Source of the DNA: Trebonia sp964581815
GTDB taxonomy: Bacteria > Actinomycetota > Actinomycetes > Streptosporangiales > Streptosporangiaceae
Assembly: GCA_964581815.1 (NCBI GenBank)
Contig: CAZORE010000022.1
Coordinates: forward strand, 1 to 64,000
Reading direction: 5' to 3'
Length of the DNA: 64,000 nt
The notes beneath the pieces are model-generated. The model did no database searches. It saw nothing but the letters and a program-made list of their open reading frames with translations, and had not been told where the DNA came from. The position numbers were made by a program, and so were the translations under genes. This document shows positions 15,617 to 24,337 of the stretch, in pieces. Position 1 is the stretch's first letter. Every line of letters starts with the position of its first letter.

Positions 15617-16627
15617 CTACTCCGACGGCGCGGTGAATCCGTCCGCGCCGACCGTGACCTCGGCGGTCTGCGCGAGATCGACGACGGGCCTGACCTTGCC
15701 GTCCAGGTCGAGCACCGGCGACGCCTCGGAGTACCAGGACGGGATGACCGCGTTGCCCCAGAAGTCGCGACGCCGCGGGTCGCGGACCGACCAGCGCAGC
15801 ACCGGGTGGTCCGGGTCGCCGGTGTAGTAGTCGGAGGTGTAGATCTCAAGCCGGTGCCCGTCCGGGTCGCGCAGGTACACGTAGAACGCGTTGGACACGC
15901 CGTGCCGCCCGGGCCCGCGCTCGATGCACTCCTCCAGGTGCAGCGAGCCGATGATGTCGCAGATCCGCAGGACCGAGTGCGGCTCGTGAGCGAAGAACCC
16001 CAGGTGGTGCAGCCGCGGGCCGGCGCCGCCGGTGAACGCGACGTCGTGCACGGTCTGCTTGCGGTACATCCAGGCGGCGTAGACGGTCTGGTCGTCCTCG
16101 ATGGTCTCCGACAGCCCGAAGCCGAGGCCGGAGTAGTACGACTGCGCGAGCGGCACGTCGGGCACGCAGATGTTGAAGTGGTCGAGCCGCGCGACCTCGG
16201 CGCCGCGCCGCAGGTCGTAGCGCTGCTGCAGCCGCTCCGGGTGGTCGGCGCGGTCGAAGAAGTCGACGAGGAAGCCGAGCGGGTCCTCCACCCGGACGAC
16301 CGGGCCGAGCCCGCGCACCGTCCCGGCGGGCAGCCGCTCGGTGCGGCAGCCGAGCGCCGCGTAGTAGGCCGCCGCGCGGTCCAGGTCAGCCGACGACCTG
16401 ACGCGGAAGCCGAGCGCGCCCGCCGCCGCCTGCGGGCCGGCGGCAATGACCAGGTTGTGGTGGGTGAGCTCGTCGAACCCGCGCAGGTACAGGGCGGACG
16501 AGTCCTCCCAGGTGACGACGAAGCCGAGCAGGTCCACCCAGAAGCGCCGCGCCTCGGCGAGGTCGGTCACCGTCAGCGTCGCGTACGCCGACCTGATGAT
16601 GTCGGGAACGGGAGGCAGGTCAGGCAT
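15617..16627 (-). CDS. hpaD: Homoprotocatechuate (3,4-dihydroxyphenylacetate) 2,3-dioxygenase
   Basis: A type I extradiol dioxygenase (vicinal oxygen chelate fold) of 336 residues that opens the ring of 3,4-dihydroxyphenylacetate to 5-carboxymethyl-2-hydroxymuconate semialdehyde. The two-histidine, one-glutamate metal site is visible: His in LDHFNICVPDV, His in LHHLGFFAHE, Glu in HRLEIYTSDYYTGD. N-terminal VOC repeats precede this catalytic half, as in the Brevibacterium enzyme. The ATG at 16627 has GGAG 7 bases upstream; a GTG at 16633 overlapping the hpaE stop is the alternative. Last gene of the operon. Confidence 0.93.
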   Translation of the reverse strand: MPDLPPVPDIIRSAYATLTVTDLAEARRFWVDLLGFVVTWEDSSALYLRGFDELTHHNLVIAAGPQAAAGALGFRVRSSADLDRAAAYYAALGCRTERLPAGTVRGLGPVVRVEDPLGFLVDFFDRADHPERLQQRYDLRRGAEVARLDHFNICVPDVPLAQSYYSGLGFGLSETIEDDQTVYAAWMYRKQTVHDVAFTGGAGPRLHHLGFFAHEPHSVLRICDIIGSLHLEECIERGPGRHGVSNAFYVYLRDPDGHRLEIYTSDYYTGDPDHPVLRWSVRDPRRRDFWGNAVIPSWYSEASPVLDLDGKVRPVVDLAQTAEVTVGADGFTAPSE

Positions 16628-16629
16628 GA

Positions 16630-18132
16630 TCACGCTCCGAAACGCGGTACGTGGGTGTCACCGAGCGCGATGTGCACGATCCGGGACTCGGTGTAGAAGT
16701 CGATCGAGTGCTGGCCGCCCTCCCGGCCGAGCCCGCTGGCCTTCACCCCGCCGAACGGGGTCCGCAGGTCCCGCACGTTGTGCGAGTTTACCCAGGTCAT
16801 CCCGGATTCGACGGCGGCGGCGACACGGTGCGCGCGGCGCAGGTCCGACGTCCAGATGTACGCGGCAAGCCCGTACTTCGTGCCGTTCGCCAGCGCGACG
16901 GCCTCTGACTCAGACGAGAACGGCGTCACGCACGCCACCGGCCCGAAGATCTCCTCCTGGAAAACCCGCATCGACGGCGTCACGTCCGCGAACACGGTCG
17001 CCGACAGGTAGTTCCCTTCGGCAAGGCCGGCCGGCCGGGACCCGCCCGCGACCAGCCGCGCTCCCTCGCCGACCCCGACAGACACGTAGGACATGACCCG
17101 CTCGTAGTGCTCCGGGTGCACCAGGGCGCCGACCTCGGTCGCCGGGTCGGCCGGGTCGCCCACCCGGACGCGGGCCGCCCGCTCGGCGAGCCGCGCGACG
17201 AGCTCGTCGTACACGCTCCGTTCTGCGAGGATCCGCGAGCCGGCGGTGCACCGTTCGCCGTTCAGCGACATCACCCCGAACAACGCGGAGTCAACCGCCG
17301 CGTCCAGGTCCGCGTCGGCGAAGATGACGCACGGCGACTTGCCGCCGAGCTCCATCGACAGGGTCTTGAGGTTGTCCGCCGCGACGCGCATGATGACCTG
17401 CCCGGTGGTGGTCTCCCCCGTGAATGAGATGCGCGGCACGCCCGGGTGCGCGACCAGCGCCGCGCCCGCTTCCTCGCCGATGCCGTGCACGATGTTGAAC
17501 ACCCCGTCGGGCACGCCCGCCTCGGTCATGATCTCCGGCAGCAAGGAGGCGGAAAGCGGCGTCCACTCGGCCGGCTTGAGCACCACGGCGCAGCCGGAGG
17601 CGAGCGCGGGCGCGAGCTTCCACGACTCGAGCATGAACGGCGTGTTCCACGGCGTGATCAGCCCGGCGACCCCGGCGGGCCTGCGCAGCACGTAGCCGAG
17701 CTGGCCCGGCTGGGAGAAGGCCTCCTCATGCTGTGCGACGATCACGTCGGCGAAGTACCTGAAGTTCTCCGCAGCCCGCGCCGCCTGCCCCTTCGCCTGA
17801 GTGATCGGCAGCCCGGTGTCGAACGTCTCCATGGCGGCGATCCGTGCGCCGCGCGCCTCGATCCCGTCCGCGATCTTGTTGAGGACCTTCGCCCGCGCCC
17901 GCGCCGCCAGGCCCGGCCACGGGCCGCGGAACGCCTCGCCCGCCGCGGCGACGGCCCGGTCGACGTCCTGCGCGGTGCCGGCCGCGGCGTGCGCGTAGAC
18001 CTGGTTGGACACCGGGTCGGCCACCCCGAAGGTGCCGCCGGCGACGCTCGGCACGTGCCGCCCGCCGATGAAGTGCTCGATCTTCTCCGGCACGTCGAGG
18101 CCGGGCTGGTCACGGAGCTGCGGCTCGGTCAC
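16630..18132 (-). CDS. hpaE: 5-carboxymethyl-2-hydroxymuconate semialdehyde dehydrogenase
   Basis: An NAD-dependent aldehyde dehydrogenase, 500 residues, oxidising the ring-cleavage product of HpaD. Family motifs: LITPWNTPFMLESWKLAPAL, the Glu general base in LSMELGGKSP, the catalytic Cys in GERCTAGSR, and EEIFGPVACV. GTG at 18132 was chosen because GGAG lies 8 bases upstream; an in-frame GTG at 18174 has poor spacing. The end overlaps or abuts hpaD. Substrate is inferred from the adjacent dioxygenase and is the usual pairing. Confidence 0.92.
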   Translation of the reverse strand: MTEPQLRDQPGLDVPEKIEHFIGGRHVPSVAGGTFGVADPVSNQVYAHAAAGTAQDVDRAVAAAGEAFRGPWPGLAARARAKVLNKIADGIEARGARIAAMETFDTGLPITQAKGQAARAAENFRYFADVIVAQHEEAFSQPGQLGYVLRRPAGVAGLITPWNTPFMLESWKLAPALASGCAVVLKPAEWTPLSASLLPEIMTEAGVPDGVFNIVHGIGEEAGAALVAHPGVPRISFTGETTTGQVIMRVAADNLKTLSMELGGKSPCVIFADADLDAAVDSALFGVMSLNGERCTAGSRILAERSVYDELVARLAERAARVRVGDPADPATEVGALVHPEHYERVMSYVSVGVGEGARLVAGGSRPAGLAEGNYLSATVFADVTPSMRVFQEEIFGPVACVTPFSSESEAVALANGTKYGLAAYIWTSDLRRAHRVAAAVESGMTWVNSHNVRDLRTPFGGVKASGLGREGGQHSIDFYTESRIVHIALGDTHVPRFGA

Positions 18133-18212
18133 GGGTGATTCTCCAATCGTCAGACGGAACGGGGGCGTGGCCACGCGCTCCGCGCTACCGGCCCGCCTTC
18201 ACTGGGCCACCT

Positions 18213-19151
18213 TCACGCGGCCACCTTGGCGACCGGCCCCTCGAGCACCGCGGCGCCTGCCGCCAGGAGCCGCAGCGCGGTCGCCTGGCCGGCCGCGGTG
18301 AGCGGCACGAGCGGCGGCCTGACGAAGCCCGAGCCGATGAGCCCGGCCTGCGCGAGCACCCACTTGGCCGCCGCGGGGTTGGTCTCCGTGAAGATCACGT
18401 CGGTCACCGGGTGCAGCCCGAAGTGCAGGTCACGGGCCGCCTCGAACTCGCCGGCCTGCCACAGCTCGTACATGCGGGCAGTGGCGGCGGGCGCCAGGTT
18501 GGCAGTGGCGGAGACGAACCCGACCCCGCCGAGCGACAGCAGCGGCAGGCAGAGCAGCTCGATGCCCGACCAGATCAGCGTGTCCCGGCCCGCCACGTGC
18601 AGCACCCGGGAGAAGTGCTCGAAGTCCCTGGTGGTCTCCTTCACGCCGACGATGTTGGCGTGCGCCTTCCGCAGGCGCGCCACGGTTTCCGGCGCGATGT
18701 CGACCGCGGTCCGCGACGGCACGTTGTAGGCGATGAGCGGCAGGTCGGGGAACTCGCGCGCCACCGTGCCGTACCAGTGGAACAGGCCGTCTTGGGTGGG
18801 CCGCGCGTAGTACGGGGTGATGATCAGCACCGCGTCCGCGCCCGCCTGCTGCGCGATCGCGGTCAGCTCGAGCGTCTCGTCCAGCTTGGCCGAGCCGGTG
18901 CCGGGCACGAACGGCACCCGGTCGGCGATCTCGTCCGCCGCGGCCGTGATCGCGGCGGCGCGCTCCGCGGTGCTCTGCGCGGACGGCTCGCCGGTGGAGC
19001 CGCCGAGCGAGATGCCGTGGCTGCCCGACTCGAGCTGCCAGCGGATCAGGCTGCGCAGCCCTTCAGTGTCGGGGGCGCCCTCGGCCGTGAACGGCGAGAC
19101 GACCGGCGCGATCGACCCCCGGATCTTCGCCGGGTCGCTGCGGAACCGCAC
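18213..19151 (-). CDS. DapA-like class I aldolase/dehydratase in the hpa operon
   Basis: A 312-residue TIM-barrel protein of the dihydrodipicolinate synthase/N-acetylneuraminate lyase family. The Schiff-base lysine is in VGVKETTRD, the pyruvate carboxylate loop is GGSTGEP, and the catalytic Tyr is in IAYNVPSRT. It lies between hpaE and the FAH-RraA gene, where a classical cluster would carry hpaH or hpaI, so it may perform the pyruvate-forming aldol cleavage of the lower pathway rather than lysine biosynthesis. GTG start with AAGGAG 7 bases upstream. Function is inference. Confidence 0.82.
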   Translation of the reverse strand: MRFRSDPAKIRGSIAPVVSPFTAEGAPDTEGLRSLIRWQLESGSHGISLGGSTGEPSAQSTAERAAAITAAADEIADRVPFVPGTGSAKLDETLELTAIAQQAGADAVLIITPYYARPTQDGLFHWYGTVAREFPDLPLIAYNVPSRTAVDIAPETVARLRKAHANIVGVKETTRDFEHFSRVLHVAGRDTLIWSGIELLCLPLLSLGGVGFVSATANLAPAATARMYELWQAGEFEAARDLHFGLHPVTDVIFTETNPAAAKWVLAQAGLIGSGFVRPPLVPLTAAGQATALRLLAAGAAVLEGPVAKVAA

Positions 19152-19202
19152 GGGCCCGCTCCTTTCCTCGGTGCTGCTCTTACTCCCGTTTCCTCGGTGC
19201 TG

Positions 19203-21023
19203 TTATTCCTCCCGCCCCGCCCGCCCCTCCTGCCCCGCCNNNNNNNNNNNNNNNNNNNNNNNNNNNNNNNNNNNNNNNNNNNNNNNNNNNNNNNNNNNNN
19301 NNNNNNNNNNNNNNNNNNNNNNNNNNNNNNNNNNNNNNNGCCCCGCCCGCCCCTCCTGCCCCGCCTGCTCCTCCCGGCCGGCCCGCTCCTCCCGGCTGGC
19401 CCGCCACGCCTCGTAAGCGGGCTGCCACCGTTTCCCGAGGGGGTAAAGCCCGTCGACGGACTCGCCCTTGGCGACCAGTTCCGCGGCGAACTCCTCCTGA
19501 AGCTCCTGCTCGGCGGCGTCCTGCGCCACCTCCAGAGCCAGGTGCGCGGGGATCACGATGACCCCGTCACCGTCGCCCGCGATGATGTCGCCCGGCGTGA
19601 CGGTGACGCCGGCGCAGGCGATGACGCCGTTCACCTCCCACGGTACGTGCCGTCGGCCGAGCACCGCCGGGTGCGTCGCGCCGAAGTAGACCGGCAGGTC
19701 CATGGCGTGCAGCGCCTGGCTGTCCCGGATCGCGCCGTCGGTGACGATGCCGGCCGCGCCGCGCACCTGGGCGCGCAGCGCGAGTATGTCGCCGACGGTG
19801 CCCGCGGTCGGGTCGCCGCGCGCCTCGATGACCAGGACCTCACCGGGCCGCACCTGCTCGACGGCGCGCTTCTGCGCGTTAAGGCCGCCGCCGCGCAGTG
19901 TCCCGCCGTACTGGGCGAACAAGTCTTCGCGGAACGGCACGTAGCGCAGCGTCCTGGCGAACCCGACCATCTTCGTGCCTGGCCTCGTGGCGTGCAGCCG
20001 GTCCAGGGTGACGGAGTTGAAGCCGCGCTTGCGCAGCTGGGATGACAGCGTGGCGGTGCTGACCCTGCTCACGGCGCGCAGCACCTCGGCCGGGGAGTCG
20101 GACGGGCCAGTGACGCCGGGCAGAGGGGCGCCGCGGGCGCCGTAGGCGGCCTCGCGCTGCGCGTCGTCCGCGGCGGGCATCGCACCCGGCGGCAGCAGGG
20201 CGTAGTCCGCCTCCGCGACCGGGCTGCGCAGCCGCCCAGTCGACAACGGCCACTCCCCGTCTCCGTCAGGGGACGCCCCGGCCTCCTGGGCGCCGGCCGG
20301 GTCCTTGCCGTCCCGGGCGCCCACCTCTCGGCTCGGCCATGCGCCGCCCGCGGCGCCGCCCGCGCTCCTGCCTTCCCGCGGCCGCGCCGCCTGCGCGCTC
20401 ACCTCCACCTCGACCAGGTCGCCGGGCCGGACCACGGTGGACCCGGTGGGCGTCCCGGTGAGTATCACGTCCCCCGGCTCGAGCGTGGTCAGCCGCGATA
20501 CGTCCGCCACGATGTCGGCGAAGGAGAACAGCAGGTCGTCGCCGCTGACCGCGTCCTGGGCGAGTTCCCCGTTGACCCAGGTGCGCAGCCGCACCCGCTC
20601 CGGGTCGACGGACCTGGCGTCGAGCAGCCCCGGTCCGAGCGGCGTGAACCCGTCGATGCCCTTGGACCTGACGTTCGACCCGTTGTCCGCGTAGCGCAGG
20701 TCGTAGACGCCGAAGTCGTTGGCGGCGGTGACCCACCGCACATGACCCCAGGCGTCGGCGGCAGAGACCCGGCTCGCCCGGGTACCGATCACCAGGGCGA
20801 CCTCGCCCTCGAACGCGAGCAGCTCGCACCACGGCGGCCGCAGCACGGGGTCGCCGTCGGCCGCCAGGGTGCTCGGCGGCTTGAGGAAGTAGGACGGCCA
20901 TTGCGGGAGGCGGCCGCGCTCCATCGCCCGGCTGCGATAGCTCACGTGCACGGCGATGATCTTCGTGGGCGCCTGGCCCGCGAGCGGGTGCCCGGGCGCG
21001 CGCTCTGGCATGTGCTCTGTCAT
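19203..21023 (-). CDS. FAH-family hydrolase/decarboxylase fused to an RraA-like aldolase domain
   Basis: A two-domain cytosolic protein. Residues ~18-225 are a fumarylacetoacetate-hydrolase fold like HpaG (metal-binding FEGEVALVIG, then NDFGVYDLR and SKGIDGFTPLGP), expected to decarboxylate or isomerise the HpaE product. A Gly/Ala-rich linker of about 85 residues follows. Residues ~320-525 are RraA-like (VGDILALRAQVRGAAGIVTDGAIRD), a fold that includes 4-hydroxy-4-methyl-2-oxoglutarate and CHA aldolases. A Glu/Arg/Gly-rich tail runs across a 100-N gap; removing 126 bases (100 N plus a 26-base duplicate) leaves the frame unchanged. First gene of the hpa operon, 51 bases before the DapA-like gene. 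Confidence 0.85.
   Translation of the reverse strand: MTEHMPERAPGHPLAGQAPTKIIAVHVSYRSRAMERGRLPQWPSYFLKPPSTLAADGDPVLRPPWCELLAFEGEVALVIGTRASRVSAADAWGHVRWVTAANDFGVYDLRYADNGSNVRSKGIDGFTPLGPGLLDARSVDPERVRLRTWVNGELAQDAVSGDDLLFSFADIVADVSRLTTLEPGDVILTGTPTGSTVVRPGDLVEVEVSAQAARPREGRSAGGAAGGAWPSREVGARDGKDPAGAQEAGASPDGDGEWPLSTGRLRSPVAEADYALLPPGAMPAADDAQREAAYGARGAPLPGVTGPSDSPAEVLRAVSRVSTATLSSQLRKRGFNSVTLDRLHATRPGTKMVGFARTLRYVPFREDLFAQYGGTLRGGGLNAQKRAVEQVRPGEVLVIEARGDPTAGTVGDILALRAQVRGAAGIVTDGAIRDSQALHAMDLPVYFGATHPAVLGRRHVPWEVNGVIACAGVTVTPGDIIAGDGDGVIVIPAHLALEVAQDAAEQELQEEFAAELVAKGESVDGLYPLGKRWQPAYEAWRASREERAGREEQAGQEGRAGXXXXXXXXXXXXXXXXXXXXXXXXXXXXXXXXXXAGQEGRAGREE
19240..19339. other. Assembly gap (100 N) with duplicated 26-bp flanks
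   Basis: The 26 bases before the gap (19214-19239) are identical to the 26 after it (19340-19365), a C-rich stretch starting GCCCCGCCCG. Collapsing the copies gives a continuous, in-frame end of the FAH-RraA gene. Confidence 0.85.
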
Positions 21024-21196
21024 CGGGAAGATCGTATATGAAACGGTTCCGCACGGACAGACCCCCGGGTCTTACCCCACGGGCCCAGTCCGCTGCTCAT
21101 TGTAGCGACATGGTTACACAAGTGCAGGCGGGGAAGTATCCAAACGGCCATGACCACGGGTGGTCATGGCGATGAGTCCATCAACGGGGGAAGAAA
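21024..21196. promoter_or_regulatory. Divergent promoter region of the hpa operon and the YidB-like gene
   Basis: A 173-base divergent region. Close to the hpa start is an AT-rich TATATGAAACGGTTCC (21033-21048) that could hold an operator or promoter for the aromatic operon. Nearer the YidB-like gene lies a perfect 22-bp palindrome (21148-21169). Confidence 0.45.
21148..21169. promoter_or_regulatory. Perfect 10-bp dyad before the YidB-like gene
   Basis: CCATGACCAC and GTGGTCATGG around a 2-base centre, 28 bases before the GTG start. Compact and perfect, it looks like a dimer-binding operator, though it could also fold in the mRNA leader. Confidence 0.5.
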
Positions 21197-21559
21197 GTGG
21201 CTCTGACCGATATTCTCGGCAAGACCGGCCAGCAGGGTGGCATCGAGGCCATCTCGCAGCTCTTCGGCGGCCATGGCCTGCAGGGCATCCTGAGCGCCAT
21301 GCAGTCGAACGGCATGGGGCAGCAGGTGAGGTCCTGGCTCGGCGACGGGCCCAACGTGCCTGTCACCGGCGCGGACATTAAGAAGGTCGCGAACCCGTCG
21401 GCGCTCGCGCGCATGGCGCGCCAGGAGGGCATCTCGCCGGAAGAGCTGTGCGACCACATCGCCCAGGCCCTGCCCGGTCTCGTCGACAAGGCCACGCCCG
21501 AGGGCCAGGTGCCCAGGCCGGCCAAGCCCGCCCAGGACCGCAAGGGCCACAAGAAGTAG
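21197..21559 (+). CDS. YidB-family small protein
   Basis: A 120-residue soluble protein of the YidB/DUF937-like family. The central segment SWLGDGPNVPVTGADIKKV (about 45-63) and LPGLVDKATPEGQVP near the C-terminus match the family, followed by a Lys-rich end. The molecular role of the family is not established. GTG start with a GGGGGAAG box. Monocistronic by appearance; not obviously related to its neighbours. Confidence 0.7.
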   Translation: MALTDILGKTGQQGGIEAISQLFGGHGLQGILSAMQSNGMGQQVRSWLGDGPNVPVTGADIKKVANPSALARMARQEGISPEELCDHIAQALPGLVDKATPEGQVPRPAKPAQDRKGHKK

Positions 21560-21713
21560 CGCGGCACACCGAGAAGCGTGGCGCCTGCCTCCTGGGCAGG
21601 CGCCACTGCCATGCCCGCCTCCGTCACCACCCTGCTCAGAGCAGGCGGCCAGGTTGGTTCGATATCGTCTGACTAGTGACATTGACCCGGACGGACTCCG
21701 AGGAGGAGCGCGC

Positions 21714-22697
21714 GTGAAGCTACTGGTAACTGGCGGCGCAGGGTACATCGGCGGCGTGGTGACGCACGCCCTCGTTGCGGCGGGCCACCAGGTGACGGTC
21801 GTCGACGACCTGTCGACCGGCTTCGCGGACACCGTCCCGGACGGCGCCGAGTTCCACCGGCTCGAGGTGCACCAGGTTGGCCAGGTGCTCACCCCTGACG
21901 CGGGCTTCGACGGCGTGCTGCACTTCGCCGCGAAGATCGAGGTCGCCGAGTCGGTCGCCCGCCCCGACCTGTACTGGAACGTGAACGTCGGCGGCACGAT
22001 GGCGCTGCTCGCCGCCGTCCGCGCGGCCGGCGTGCCGCGGCTGATCTTCTCCTCCACCGGGTCGATGTACGACCCGCGCAGCGTGGTGGCCCAGCCGGGC
22101 GGCGGTTTCAGCAAGCTAGACGAGGACGCCGTGATCCGGCCGGCCAACACGTACGCCGCGACCAAGCTCGCGGTCGACCTGATGCTCGCAGGAGAGTGCG
22201 AGGCCTTCGGCCTCGGCGCCGTCTCGCTGCGCTACTTCAACGCCTCCGGCGCGGTCGGGCACCTGGGCGAGCGGCACAACCCCGAGTCGCACCTGGTCCC
22301 GATCGTGCTGCAGGTGGCAAGCGGGCAGCGCGACGAGCTGATGGTGTACGGCGACGACTACCCGACGCCGGACGGGACCTGCGTCCGCGACTACATCCAC
22401 GTCGCCGACCTGGCTACCGCGCACCTGCTGGCGCTCGAAGCCATCAAGCCGGGCCGGCATGAGGTTTACAACCTGGGCAACGGCGACGGCTACAGCGTGC
22501 GGCAGGTCATCGACGCCGCCCGCGAGGTCACCGGCCACCCCATCCCGGTCAAGCTGGCGCCGCGCCGTCCCGGCGACCCCGCCGCCACGGTCGCCTCGAG
22601 CGACAAGGCCCGCCGCGAGCTCGGCTGGCACCCGGCCCGTCCCGCGCTGCGGGACATCGTCGCGGACGCCTGGGCCTTCCACCAGTCGGTCGGGTAG
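21714..22697 (+). CDS. galE: UDP-glucose 4-epimerase
   Basis: A 327-residue extended short-chain dehydrogenase interconverting UDP-glucose and UDP-galactose. The Rossmann motif VTGGAGYIGG is at residues 5-14, the active-site YxxxK is YAATK, and family features RYFNASGA, VRDYIHVADLA and NLGNGDGYSV are intact. GTG at 21714 is set by AGGAGGAG five bases upstream; the longer frame from 21654 has no such support. Provides UDP-galactose for envelope or capsular sugars. No sugar operon surrounds it. Confidence 0.93.
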   Translation: MKLLVTGGAGYIGGVVTHALVAAGHQVTVVDDLSTGFADTVPDGAEFHRLEVHQVGQVLTPDAGFDGVLHFAAKIEVAESVARPDLYWNVNVGGTMALLAAVRAAGVPRLIFSSTGSMYDPRSVVAQPGGGFSKLDEDAVIRPANTYAATKLAVDLMLAGECEAFGLGAVSLRYFNASGAVGHLGERHNPESHLVPIVLQVASGQRDELMVYGDDYPTPDGTCVRDYIHVADLATAHLLALEAIKPGRHEVYNLGNGDGYSVRQVIDAAREVTGHPIPVKLAPRRPGDPAATVASSDKARRELGWHPARPALRDIVADAWAFHQSVG

Positions 22698-23053
22698 GCA
22701 CCGCGCCAGCCCAGGGGCATCTGAGCCCGATAGGGCCATCCTCTGGAAACGCCTGGCCCCATAACGGTACTGACCTGCGGGCCCCTTGGGCCGCGACCTT
22801 CTGTCAGTTCCCGCGTCCCTGGACAACTCTGTATCAGTTTCTGCGTCCTATATCGGGACATAACGGACGCAGAAATGACCGAAACCGATACAAAGTCGGG
22901 AGTTCGCGGAACCTGACAGAAAGCGGGCTGCCAGGCGCAGGTTCCCGGTGTCAGGGCACGAAACCCACGTAACTCACGAACCTCGGTGGCCTCGGCGGCC
23001 CGCCTGGAAGCAGGCCGGCTTGAATCGGGAACGTCGGCCCATATGCTGAACGT
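22698..23053. other. Gene-free stretch holding a long nested inverted repeat
   Basis: No supported gene in these 356 bases. The middle (22799-22921) is a long imperfect inverted repeat described separately; the rest has no recognised feature apart from the start region of the DUF6412 gene. Confidence 0.6.
22799..22921. repeat. Nested inverted repeat, possible IS21-type MITE
   Basis: Three pairs of arms nest around a 16-base loop: inner TTTCTGCGTCC/GGACGCAGAAA (22838-22848 and 22865-22875, perfect), middle 22826-22841/22881-22896 (14 of 16 match), outer TTCTGTCAGTTCCCGCG/CGCGGAACCTGACAGAA (22799-22815 and 22905-22921, 15 of 17). The left arm also contains two degenerate direct copies of CTGTCAGTTCCCGCGTCC. 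Multiple terminal sub-repeats starting near TGTCAG recall IS21-family ends, so this may be a miniature element with no coding part. No target duplication was visible. Confidence 0.55.
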
Positions 23054-23386
23054 GTGCGGATAGGCGCGCGGGCCGGCGGGGCCGGCCTGCTGACGGCCGT
23101 CGGCCTGCTCTCGCTAGGCGAGCTCGCGGGCCAGTTGCTGCTGGCCGATCAGGTAACGCCGCAGCGCCTGGCGGCGCTCGCGGTGGCCGTGCTCGCGGTC
23201 GTCGCGGCGGGCTGCGTCGCCGTCGCCGTCCGCGTCGATCATGTCGTTGCCGCGGCTCCCGTTGTTCGCCGTGTCACCGCGCTGCGCGACAAGTCCTGGC
23301 GCGTCGCGTTCCTCCGGCTGCGCGACCCCGGTGCCCGCGGCAGGCCGAGACCAAGAGCGCCCGCGGCGGTCCCGGCGACCGCCTGA
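23054..23386 (+). CDS. Small membrane protein, DUF6412-like
   Basis: 110 residues with two hydrophobic helices (about 10-32 and 38-60) and a basic C-terminal motif RDKSWRVAFLRLRDPGARGR that fits the actinobacterial DUF6412 family. Its usual neighbour, a YidC/Oxa1 insertase, follows 186 bases downstream. Possibly an accessory to membrane insertion; function unknown. GTG start, with an overlapping GTG two bases upstream. Confidence 0.6.
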   Translation: MRIGARAGGAGLLTAVGLLSLGELAGQLLLADQVTPQRLAALAVAVLAVVAAGCVAVAVRVDHVVAAAPVVRRVTALRDKSWRVAFLRLRDPGARGRPRPRAPAAVPATA

Positions 23387-23572
23387 CCGCGCCTGACTGG
23401 GCAGTTTCACCGCGCCCGGCGTTCCGGCCCATGCCGGTTACCGCCGCCGCGCCGGTATCGCGCCCGGGTCCCGGCTACGGCTCGCTCGGCCAGACCCCGT
23501 CCGGCTAGCCTGTCGCGCTGTCACGCGGCCGCCCCCAGCCCGTTTCCGTTCTGAGCTGGAAGGCCTCCTGTC

Positions 23573-24337
23573 ATGTACGTGTTCCTTGGCGTCCCGGTGG
23601 GCGCCGCCTATCACCTCGTCTTCGCCCTCACGCAACTGCTAACTCCCGTCGCCGGCGGCCTGGCCGCGGCCGCCGCGATCGTCTTGTTCACCGCCGCCGT
23701 CCGGCTGGCACTCTCTCCGCTTTCGCTGCGCGCACTGCGCGGCCAGGCCGTCATGGCCCGGCTCGCCCCCCAGGTCCAGGCGCTGCGCACCCGCTTCGGC
23801 CGTGAGCCGGAGCGGTTCAGCAGCGAGCTGTCCGCCCTGTACAAGCGAGAGGGCGCCAGCCCGTTCGCCGGCCTTCTCCCGCTGCTCGCCCAGTGGCCGT
23901 TCCTCAGCGTCATGTACCTGCTGTTCCGCTCGGCCACGGTGGACGGCCAACCGAACCGGCTACTGTCCGACGGCCTGTTCGGCGTCCCGCTCGGCGCGCA
24001 CTGGCTATCGGGCGCCGGCCTGCTCAGCGTGCCCGACGCGCTCTTCCTCGCCGCCTTCGCGGTCCTCGCCGCCCTGTGCTGGCTGTCTGCCCGCCTGGCG
24101 CGGCGCACCGCCCCCGCCGCACCGCCCGCGGTGGCCGCCCCAGCGGCATGGCTTACCCGGATCCTCCCGTACCTGACCGTGGTCATCGCCGCGTTCGCCC
24201 CGCTGGCCGCCGCTATCTACCTGCTCACCACCGTCGCCTGGACGATCGCAGAGCGCCGCCTCTTCCAGAGCCGCATCGCGCCACCGCTAGCATCTGGGGA
24301 TGACCGAGCCGCAGCGCGGAGGCCTGCACCACGTTGA
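23573..24337 (+). CDS. YidC/Oxa1-family membrane protein insertase (paralogue)
   Basis: A 254-residue inner-membrane protein with about five helices. It has the YidC core: a helix with FTAAVRLALSPLSLRALRGQ (conserved Arg in the first core helix), a coiled hairpin with LAPQVQALRTRFG, and GASPFAGLLPLLAQWPFLSVMYLLFR. It lacks a large periplasmic domain, as in Gram-positive YidC. Because it is not beside rpmH/rnpA, it is likely a second, specialised copy. The 3' end overlaps the VOC gene by 38 bases. Confidence 0.82.
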   Translation: MYVFLGVPVGAAYHLVFALTQLLTPVAGGLAAAAAIVLFTAAVRLALSPLSLRALRGQAVMARLAPQVQALRTRFGREPERFSSELSALYKREGASPFAGLLPLLAQWPFLSVMYLLFRSATVDGQPNRLLSDGLFGVPLGAHWLSGAGLLSVPDALFLAAFAVLAALCWLSARLARRTAPAAPPAVAAPAAWLTRILPYLTVVIAAFAPLAAAIYLLTTVAWTIAERRLFQSRIAPPLASGDDRAAARRPAPR

